Source: Luidia sarsii (Eukaryota; Echinodermata; Asteroidea; Paxillosida; Luidiidae). From it: a stretch of 64,000 nucleotides of DNA. The stretch lies in the NCBI GenBank assembly GCA_949987565.1, contig OX465107.1:10855721-10919720 (forward strand), in the 5' to 3' direction. The position numbers and the translations under genes are program-made. This document shows positions 56,742 through 64,000 of this stretch, in pieces. The stretch's first letter is position 1. Every line of letters starts with the position of its first letter. The notes beneath the pieces are model-generated. The model searched no databases and was not told the origin of the DNA. It saw only the letters and a list, made by a program, of their open reading frames with translations.

Positions 56742-57225
56742 AAATCAAGCAATTTCTGACAGGAAAGAGCTTCCTTTGTATCAGTCCCCCCAACTGAAAG
56801 AAAATCGTCAACGTAATGACAAATGTGGTTGGAGCCTGCCCGTCTGCACACACTCCATTCCACAAAGGTGGAAAAGTGCTCAAAATAACAGATGCACATG
56901 CATGGGGTTTATCCACAGATATCTTATCCTGGACCTTAATGCCAAGTAAGCAAATTTGTCAGGGTGGATTGGGAGGAGACAAAAGGCGGATTTGATGTCA
57001 GCTTTGCCAGGAGGGCTCCCTTTCCTGCGCTAACTACTAGGTTAACTGCATCGTCGAAAGAGGTGTAGTGCACTGAGCACATCTGTTTGTCAATGCTATC
57101 ATTGACAGAATCCGACTCAGGATGAGAAAGGTGGTGTATGAGCCTAAAGCTACCTGGCTCTGACTTTGGGACAAGGCCTATCGAAGAAATCCTAAGGTTA
57201 GCAATTGGGCTGGTTTTAAACGGGC
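56700..57225 (-). pseudogene. Ngaro RT palm, second half
   Basis: Continuing after the hAT insertion: PFKTSPIANLRISSIGLVPK, GSFRLIHHLSHP, then, after a frameshift at about 57005, DIKSAF (first catalytic Asp) and, in a further frame, CHYVDDFLSVGG (YVDD catalytic site, near 56805). At least two shifts disrupt this region. Confidence 0.82.
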
Positions 57226-57233
57226 CTGCCATG
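57226..57233. repeat. Target-site duplication of hAT element (left)
   Basis: CTGCCATG is repeated exactly at 59603-59610 on the other side of the insertion. Confidence 0.9.
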
Positions 57234-57786
57234 TAAGGTTGTTCGATATTTCGATATTTCGATATATCGCGATATCGCTTTCCGGCAATTATCATATCGA
57301 GCGCATTTCAGGATATCGCGATATTTTCGATATCGCGATATCGAAAAAAGTATCACGATATCGAAAAAAAATCTAGTTTCCCAACCCCATTATCGCTTGT
57401 CTGTAAGCTTGTATAGCGTGGCCATCAGAGAGATCTTGAAGGGCGATAAGCTTTCGTTAGTAAAAACAACGAAAAACCCGAAACCGCAAGGGGAGAGGAG
57501 CGCCAGCCAGCCATTTGACTCTTGCATTGCGCGCGGTCTCCACAAAGGCAATGCGTCGGCAACAGACCCACTGCAAGTGCAAGCTCACTTCCGGTGTTGG
57601 TAGCACACTTTTCGTACAGCGAAAAACGTCACTGTTCATAACGCACGTGCGACCTCTGATTTCTCGATCCTTCCATGCTGCTCTGGTACCCGCCACGCAG
57701 CTGTACTAAAGGCACGTGTAAGGCAACGTACACCAGCTAAGTAAGGCCAGACCATTTGCACATCGTGTACACCAAAGTTCGGTGGA

Positions 57787-57826
57787 TTTTTTTTTTTTTT
57801 CTTTTTTTTTTTTTTTTGGGGGGGGG
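57787..57826. repeat. Poly-T and poly-G run
   Basis: Long T-runs followed by about nine G. Open frames through this tract (poly-Lys on the minus strand) are artefacts. Confidence 0.85.
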
Positions 57827-58418
57827 TCGCGTCGCGATCTATTCCAACTTGAATGATTCCAACTTGGACGTGTACAGGTGTGTATACTAACAATAATTTT
57901 GCGGCGTGGATGAGAAAAGGTGAACTGCTGCTTTATTCTCCTTTTTAGCAGTCCCCCCCCCCCCATTTTTTTTTCCAGTACGCATCCGTACGATCGACCG
58001 AAAGGCACACCAGATTTTGTTCAAGGTGATCGTTATGCCGACGTAAATGTTCTGATGGTTTGTCTCCCCTCATGAATATTAATCTGAAGACTCATTGGCT
58101 GATCTGGCCAGACATGTATTTGTGACGTCATATGTAAGCATCGAGTTGCTGAAAACCGCCTGGGATATCGTCTTTTTTTAATGTAATAACGTATTCTTAA
58201 TACATCAACAAAAAATACTTTCGTTTTGGCGTATACTTTTAAAAGAGTGACCTGGGATAGTTGTTTTAAATTATTTTTTTCGTTGATAAATGGGGAGATT
58301 AAGGGGGGTTAAACAATTGGTAACTATGGCTTAAAGTTAGATGCATTTGCTACATATAGGTTTCTGGCAATCATAGTGTGTATTGAATGGAAATCCAGGT
58401 CACTACCTTGACTTCCGC

Positions 58419-59556
58419 TTAGGCCAAAAAAAATAATAGTTGTGCTTCCGGTTTCCCGACCGACCCTATTTTGGAGCTGCGACCCTAAAAATTTTATTGG
58501 AAAAAAAAATGGAAAAAAATATATTTTCGGTTGACATTTTCCACACATTAATTTTTGTTCATAGAACTTTCTAATTACTGCACAAACACTCAGAAATATA
58601 CAGATAAAAGTGGAGGAAAATGCGACCTTTTCGATTATAAAAAGCGCCGAAACACCGCGCTGTATAGCGCAAAACTTACACAGCGCATACAGGCTCACAC
58701 AACTCACACAACGGCCAACATTATCTTGAACGCACGGTGCCTACACACAGCGCGGACAAGACCACGCGGTGTGCATGATTAATATGCTGTACGCAATGGA
58801 GGCCCCGAAACAAGTTAGCGATTGGACACGGTAAATCGAAATATCCCAAAGTACGTACATGATTATATTGTAGGCCTACATGGTTTACTTGGGCACGCTC
58901 CACTGGTGTGTTTTCCATACCAAGGTGACACGCTTCCAAGAAATGTTATCTTGAGCAGATCCTCTCACTGACAAGCCCCTTTTATCAAGGCAAATGTTAC
59001 ATGTACAGCAAATTCAAGTCCCGTGCGCGTGCGTATTAAACGGAAAGTCCCCCGTAACTCTCCCCCTCTCCCCTCCACACGGTACGAGTTTGCGCTGATA
59101 CGAGATACGAGTTGGTCCGAGATTGGGAACGACTAGTCGAGATTGCCATTCGCTTCAAGTTCATTATGCCGTACGTACACAGTTTTCCCACGTGCAACAC
59201 CAACATACGGTAGGCTATAATATTGTATGCAGCTAGGCCTACGCGCAATGATTAACATATAGGCCTATTTCAGTATTTGTTAACGATGTCGGGGGCATTT
59301 GGCAGCTGCATCTCTGTTTAGTAATTTCAATAAAAAAACCTACTGTTCTTAAAAATGGCAGAACGTGTATTACAGAAGTTCTTATTTGGTAGTCTTGATG
59401 TTTTACTATAACCTAATATGCCTTTAATACACACAGATGCCTCCATATGGTTGTGCACAAAAAAAATTGGTAAAAAAAAAAAATTCCGACCTACCTACCC
59501 TATTTTGAAATGGCATGTAATCGGAAGCAGAACTATTGTTTTTTTTGGCCTTACGC
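58419..59556. repeat. Inverted pair inside the hAT element
   Basis: AGGCCAAAAAAAATAATAGT then GTGCTTCCG at 58419-58448 faces its near complement at 59522-59556. A second inner pair, GACC(G/T)ACC(T)ACCCTATTTTG, agrees further in. This may be another, older transposon nested in the hAT copy. No target duplication was found. Confidence 0.5.
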
Positions 59557-59602
59557 ACCAGATATCGCGATAATATCGAATTCCGGATATCGAACAACCT
59601 TA

Positions 59603-59610
59603 CTGCCATG
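59603..59610. repeat. Target-site duplication of hAT element (right)
   Basis: An exact CTGCCATG match to 57226-57233. Confidence 0.9.
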
Positions 59611-59905
59611 CGGCCTAGCGAAACCTCTTTTCCCAGCTTCGCGATAGTTAGTGCAGGATTGCCTTTTACAGATGCGAGGCTATGAGCGTCCCTAGCAACA
59701 CGGGGGCCCTCATAGCCTAGATGAAACCCAAATGCGAAACCAGAACGTAGTAACGATGCTACTTTAGTGTTGGGGTAAGAATCAAGGAGGGGGAGAAGTT
59801 GTACATTACTGCCGAATAGGGGTTTTCTTGGGAGCGGGGGATTTGCAAGCAAAGGCCCCATGGCTGACTGACTGGCATGCAGAGCACTTGTGCGGAAATG
59901 GACAC
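59611..59905 (-). pseudogene. Ngaro gag end and RT N-terminal part
   Basis: CPFPHKCSAC (second half of the gag zinc finger) lies near 59875-59905. It is followed by NVQLLPLLDSYPNTKVASLL and FAFGFHLGYEGPRVARDAHS, then KLGKEVSLGRMA, which is the region upstream of the RT fingers in Ngaro-type proteins. The frame then runs into the hAT insertion; the next residues (GPFK...) resume at 57233. Confidence 0.75.
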
Positions 59906-59910
59906 TGGGC

Positions 59911-61412
59911 TCAGGGGCAACCGGAGGTCCGATTGTATGCGAAACAGATTCCAGAGCTGCGGGGGTTTTGGTGGGACTGCCCATGAAAAGCACTCGACGA
60001 CTGCTTCAGGGTGCTGAATTGGGACCCCCTTATCCGGAAGTGCCAGCGTGGGAGGGGGGCGGGGCCGCAACATAAAATGCCCCCAGTAGGGTGATACTGC
60101 TGCTGCATTCGAAATTGTCGATCATACTCGCACCAACCCCGACCAGGGAAGCGAGCAGCGGCCATGCGCACCACGTGCATGTATTTAAGTATTTGTTGGG
60201 AGCGAGTGGGATGTGCGCCCAGAAACACTGATGCAAGAACCAAAAATGCATCAGTCCAAGCCAAGATTGAGTTAATCTGGAGTCTTTTCCTTGGATTTGC
60301 AATGGTCAGTTGTCCAGACAGGTCCATGGAAAAAATGAGATTAGAAGGAAGGGGGTTAGCTACCTGGCGGTCAAGAAGAGAATCAAGCTCTATTAACTCG
60401 CTCTTGACTATTTTCTCCTTGGTCCCAGCAGAGACAGTTGTCCCAAGTGGTTCACAAACCGACAGTAGGGGTCCCCCACTGAAGTCAAAGGGGTTGACAG
60501 TATTGCCCGATTGAATAGCAATAGGCTGGATGGGGGTTACTGGAGATGCATGGGATTGAAAACCAGCAAAACCCAGGGGAATAGGGGACAAATTGGGTCC
60601 GGCAACCTCAAATTCACCAGATAAGGATGGGCTTCGGTGGACAACGAGGGGCTGACCAGGAGTGGAGGGCCCACTTGAGCTTGAAGGAGGAAGGGCTTGG
60701 CCATGATGGAACTGGAAGGCTTGAGCCTGGGGTGGGACAGGCGCAGGAGCTTGTGATGGGTGAGGCCCAGTTGGTGGAGGAGCTACCAAGTTGCTAGATT
60801 ACGACGGCTGGTACGTCGGGTAGGGGGTGCATGAAGAGCTGAAGGCGCCGCCCAGGCTGCTGACCGGGGCGGGTGTCGCTCCTGGCACCCCGGGGGGATG
60901 TGGTGTGACGCTGGCTGAGGCCGCTGGGGACGCAACGTTGGGGTTCAAGGCCGTGTCGTACGTCGGAGCCGATGGGGTGGCACTGGCAGCGCTGGTCATG
61001 GTTGCAGCCGATGTCTCTGCCATGTTAGCAGCTGTCCCGGCGGTTGACTCGTGCGTGCATTCCCACCACGGGTGCTGCTGGCGCCGAAGGCAGATGTCTC
61101 CACCACAGTCGAGGGAATCGTGGTCTCCGCCGTAGGGGCGACCGATGGCGAAGCAGCCACATTGCGAGCACCATGATGTTGCGGTGTCGCGATCGATCTG
61201 GCTGTGTTGGACACGAGAGGGCGCTGTTTATCAGGCCCGCAGCTGAGGTTACGATCAGCAGACGGCAATGGCGTCGACGGTGCGGGAATTAGCAGCCCCT
61301 GGATAGCCCGATGCTGGGCCCGAGTTTGTCGGGAAGGATCCGCTACTGAGGCACGCTTTCCACGTTTCCTGGGGCCGTCCGTCATCTTGCGTTTACGGCC
61401 TCTATTGCCCAT
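59911..61412 (-). pseudogene. Ngaro gag-like ORF1, broken
   Basis: It starts MGNRGRKRKMTDGPRKRGKR at 61412, a strongly basic N-terminus. A shift near 61010 moves to the frame 61023-60799 (Ala/Ser/Pro-rich). An in-frame stop near 60796 interrupts it, and 60789-59911 continues with INSILAWTDAFLVLASVFLG and KYMHVVRMAAARFPGRGWCE, then an N-terminal zinc-binding piece GICFAYNRTSGCP. The mix of Pro-rich leader, helical core and CCHC-like finger fits the structural protein of Ngaro elements. Confidence 0.75.
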
Positions 61413-62318
61413 AGTGGCAGACTGCCGGATGGCGACTCGGACAGGAGAAAATCGAGAAAACTGCTAGAGGCAAATTGTCGGACGTGTTGCACGCTCAGCG
61501 GTATAGCAGGAAGAGGGAGAGAACGCGCGAGATCGCTACAGCTTGCCTGTCTCCTGGGCAGGGATTGGCCGGTGACAATAGACCAACTGCAAAGCGACCA
61601 ATCGTGAGTAGGCTATGACGGCCCCCTCGCGGAGCAGGCCAATGGAATGCCAGCTCTCACCCCCTCTTTGCCAAAGGGGGTTTTCCGGACACGAGTGTCG
61701 GAAAACCATATTATGTACCTGACAACAATATGTGTCCCACTTCTTGCCGTCTAAACAACATTTACTTGCTATACTGCGTAACACAGGCAAAAACAATTAC
61801 CTTCAGTTTATAAGTTTGTTTGTTGTAAGTTTGTTACTTGGTATCTTACTATATATTGGTGTCATTTTACACATAATACACATAAACAGGTGTTCCCACC
61901 ATTTTGCAGAATTCAGTTCATTGATGTCATAGTCTTTGAACAGGATCTAAATGTTTTCGATAAATCAGTAAAGAAAATAGTGAAACATAATCCCCAAGAT
62001 CATTATACTATCTGAAATTTCCCTCTTTCAATTTTGATTTAAGATCTTTAACAAAAATGAATAACAAGCATTGCAACCAAACCCTAGGGTTTTTTTTCTT
62101 GGGATATACATACATGATGGTTAAATGCTTCCCAGCCCAGCAAAGACAAAATCGCATATTTAATATTTGTGGAGGCCACTATCTAAGGGCTAGATAGGTC
62201 AGACGGTAAATCCCGGTCCAGTCAAAGTTTTCTGTGCCCTTTTTAATTTTTTTAAAAGATAAATGTGTAAAGGCCATTTTTTTCTTCTAATTGGACAGTG
62301 AACAATCATTGTTTGCAG
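61413..62318. other. Ngaro upstream region and intron
   Basis: 61413-61700 is GC-richer and probably the element's terminal region; it ends near the inverted TTTTCCGGACAC / GTGTCGGAAAA at 61682-61706. The remainder to 62318 is AT-rich intron with a degenerate SINE head and the TTGCAG acceptor. Confidence 0.5.
62110..62225 (+). repeat. Degenerate tRNA-derived SINE-like head
   Basis: GGTTAAATGCTTC ... GGAGGCCACTATCTAAGGGC then TAGATAGGTCAGACGGTAAA matches 22350-22510. It lacks the segment between the A box and most of the B box, leaving only AAATCCCGGTC. Confidence 0.55.
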
Positions 62319-62515
62319 GTGTTTGTGAAGACGTACTTCGATTACAATCCCTACAATGATGACTCAATACCATGTCCGGAGGCTGGCTTATCCTTTCAAA
62401 AAGGTGACATTCTTCATATTGTAAATCAAGATGATCCAATGTGGTGGCAGGCTAGAAGAGAAGGGGAGAAGGGTCCTAGAGCTGGACTCATTCCAAGTCA
62501 ACTCCTTCAAGAAAG
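62319..62515 (+). CDS. MPP7: MAGUK p55-family protein, SH3 exon
   Basis: 65 codons plus two bases between TTTGCAG and [54 protein letters not shown] and [13 protein letters not shown] form a full MAGUK-type SH3 domain with the ALYDY-like YFDYNP, the tandem Trp and the GLIPS block. In this family the SH3 folds against the GUK domain rather than acting as a classical proline binder. The split codon shows that the protein continues. Hook and GUK exons should follow beyond the window. Confidence 0.93.
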
Positions 62516-64000
62516 GTATGTACGTACAGTTCATAAACCTAATGAATCGCACCCTAAAGTCAATATATGTATATTGATTTATTATCTATTGCATGCAAAT
62601 TAAGGTTTTTAGAAGTGGTTGATGTTACAAAAGTGGTTGTTGTTACAACAGGAATTCAGTATGAAGAACTTGAATGTGAATACATGTACATAATACATGT
62701 ATGACTACAGTTGAACCTTGCTTATTTATGTGAGGTCAATCAGTCAATTGATACCCGATTCTGGTTAAAGGGTACCTGAAATAAAAAGGAATATGATGTA
62801 TGATCGATCATAGAGGGTATGAACTTCCATGTGTCAGTTTGTTTTTTAAATATAGTAATCATATTTTTGAGAAAGCAGCAAGATTCTTGACAGAAAACTG
62901 CCCCCCACTTTTCATCCCGAAAAATTGCGACAGCGTACCGCGTAACCCCGTGGACCTTTGCACCTTGGCTTTAGCCGACTTTTTGTGCACGCTTTGGGCT
63001 GTCATAGAACTTCTCGCCGTGATAATATTGACACACTACACCTTTTCACTAACACGTGGTGAAATAACTTATTCGCTCTGCCATATTTTTCTTGTGGACA
63101 CGCGTACGTGCGTATACTATACGTGTGTGTGTGCAATTGATCATGAAACATTGTACTGCCAATGACATCATCACCTTCTCCTTGGCCCGCGCGCAAAAGA
63201 GTTTTTTTTGGGGGGGGGGACACGCTAAAGATTTTGTTTTCCTTTTACGGTCGCTATTACGGGGTAGACATTAAAAGTGTTGAGTTTGTGAACTGGTTTA
63301 GCCTTTTTAAAGTCTAACAATAGTTTTCTCGACATTATATTTTTTTTAATTTCAGGTACCCTTTAACTTAAGAAAAAGTTTTTCCCTTCCTTTTTAAAAT
63401 TTTGTTTACAGAAGCTTTCTTAAAATTAGACCTTTAGGAAGTCTAACTTGGTTAAAATTAGTATTTTTATAAACTCTTGTGTAAAAGACAGTTGCCACCA
63501 ACTCAATTGATATGGCAAAAATCCATGTAGGGAAGTACTATTTTCCACGGTGCAAATGCCCCCAACACAAAGTATGTATACAAGCTTTATAACACTGCAG
63601 TTCGTGTTTGGCATCAAAGGAAGGTGACTCTGAAACAAAATCTGCCAATTCTGCTTGCGTATTATCACCGGATTTAGTTCAACAAAATTGATCCAAAACC
63701 CAACCAAATCTGGCATGAGATCAATCACACAGATGAAAGGCAAATGCAAACAAGAGTTGAGTTTATATAATCCCAAAACTCACAGAAACCAATGAAGTAA
63801 ATACATACATTGATTGTCTTAATCAGGACAACTGGCCCTCCCTCTGTGAAAGACCATCCCAAGGTGTGCAGCCCCAAAGTCAAATCCGGCCTGCTCCCGC
63901 CTCCCAGTCTGTAAGATACGCCAAATTCAGCAATGGGAATAGAGTCCCAGAGCTATGAGCGAGTCAGTCCTTCCATTAAAACACAGATTTTCCCCAGCAA
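62516..64000 (+). other. Intron after the SH3 exon
   Basis: It contains the TTAA element 62769-63362. From 63363 to the window end no exon, RNA or repeat is recognised. Confidence 0.6.
62769..63362. mobile_element. TTAA-flanked element (piggyBac/Kolobok type)
   Basis: TTAA lies on each side (62765-62768, 63363-63366) with perfect 14-bp inverted ends AGGGTACCTGAAAT / ATTTCAGGTACCCT. AGGG-type starts with TTAA duplications suit Kolobok. The open frames inside have no recognised domain. It is 594 bp long and non-autonomous. Confidence 0.85.

Larger units (their letters stand above)
57234..59602. mobile_element. Nested hAT-type element
   Basis: Perfect 16-bp inverted ends TAAGGTTGTTCGATAT / ATATCGAACAACCTTA, followed inward by many CGATATATCGCGATAT-type repeats, and a perfect 8-bp duplication CTGCCATG. 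This is a clean hAT insertion signature. Removing it joins the Ngaro RT gene. No hAT transposase or hAT dimerisation domain is recognised in the 2369 bp, so it is probably non-autonomous. Confidence 0.9.
54745..61700 (-). mobile_element. Ngaro-like retrotransposon, interrupted
   Basis: Read on the minus strand the element gives gag-like ORF1, RT, RNase H, tyrosine recombinase and the start of an SGNH hydrolase, the order described for Ngaro-type YR retrotransposons. A 2.37-kb hAT element (57234-59602) splits the RT gene. The 3' end is cut within the hydrolase near 54745. Split direct repeats that would confirm Ngaro termini were not found. The upstream end near 61700 is approximate. Multiple shifts and stops show an old copy. 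Confidence 0.8.
41871..62318 (+). other. 20.4-kb intron packed with retroelements
   Basis: The intron holds the Penelope-like fragment (42230-44060), array 4 (44387-48954), the DIRS element (49191-53974), the Ngaro-like element with nested hAT (54745 to about 61700) and a SINE-like head (62188). Stretches 53975-54744 and 61701-62109 have no recognised gene. Confidence 0.75.

Noticed and set aside
57636..58008. Lysine-rich minus-strand frames
   Set aside because: They are produced by poly-T/poly-G tracts inside the hAT element.
60164..60514. 116-codon plus-strand frame in the Ngaro region
   Set aside because: It is opposite the gag-like frame with recognisable Ngaro features and has no domain of its own.
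62800..63165. 121-codon plus-strand frame after the SH3 exon
   Set aside because: It falls inside the TTAA-flanked element, has no conserved domain, and does not match a Hook or GUK exon.

Overview
This window is animal nuclear DNA. It holds part of one intron-rich protein gene whose introns are crowded with transposable elements. Organism: the mix of DIRS, Ngaro, Penelope, Kolobok-like (TTAA), hAT and pogo/Tigger-like elements, together with many ACATGTA-type palindromic microsatellites, suggests a marine invertebrate, perhaps an echinoderm, hemichordate or cephalochordate. That is an inference from repeat content, not a firm identification.

Host gene (+ strand): eight exons can be read from in-phase splice sites, at 6776-6840 (start codon 6801), 7354-7472, 7917-7994, 10416-10625, 31340-31421, 32158-32243, 41796-41870 and 62319-62515. 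Joined, they give about 295 codons encoding L27-L27-PDZ-SH3, the front half of a p55-type MAGUK scaffold closest to MPP7/MPP3, with some PALS1-like features. The Hook and guanylate-kinase exons must lie to the right of the window, and at least one non-coding 5' exon to the left of 6776. The three largest introns (20.7, 9.6 and 20.4 kb) hold nearly all of the mobile DNA.

Repeat arrays: four intronic loci (14498-21470, 28232-29254, 37910-41542, 44387-48954) are built from about 20 copies of one 0.6-1.2 kb unit, mostly head-to-tail. A unit starts with one or more copies of a covarying AGCTTTTCCGC palindrome and a TTC-rich stretch. It then carries TGACGTCA and CACGTG sites and a tRNA T-arm-like B box followed by a T-run, and it ends in a hairpin followed by CTAG. 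I cannot place it in a named family; a Helitron/Helentron-related non-autonomous element is one hypothesis.

Other elements: 49191-53974 is a structurally complete but frame-broken DIRS retrotransposon with inverted terminal repeats and an internal complementary region. 54745 to about 61700 (- strand) is a Ngaro-like retrotransposon (gag, RT, RNase H, tyrosine recombinase, SGNH-hydrolase start). It is interrupted by a hAT-type element at 57234-59602 with a perfect 8-bp target duplication. 34236-36928 (-) is a LINE that keeps ORF1 and endonuclease but lacks RT. 42230-44060 is a Penelope-like fragment with a ~500-bp inverted duplication. Smaller DNA transposons and MITEs lie at 213-3611, 1198-1380, 5156-5711, 10807-11048, 11078-12327, 23582-24275, 26238-26609, 29595-29881, 33143-34061 and 62769-63362. 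Three tRNA-related SINE-like heads are also present. The Tigger-like element at 11078 carries an unexpected, near-perfect histone mRNA 3' stem-loop.
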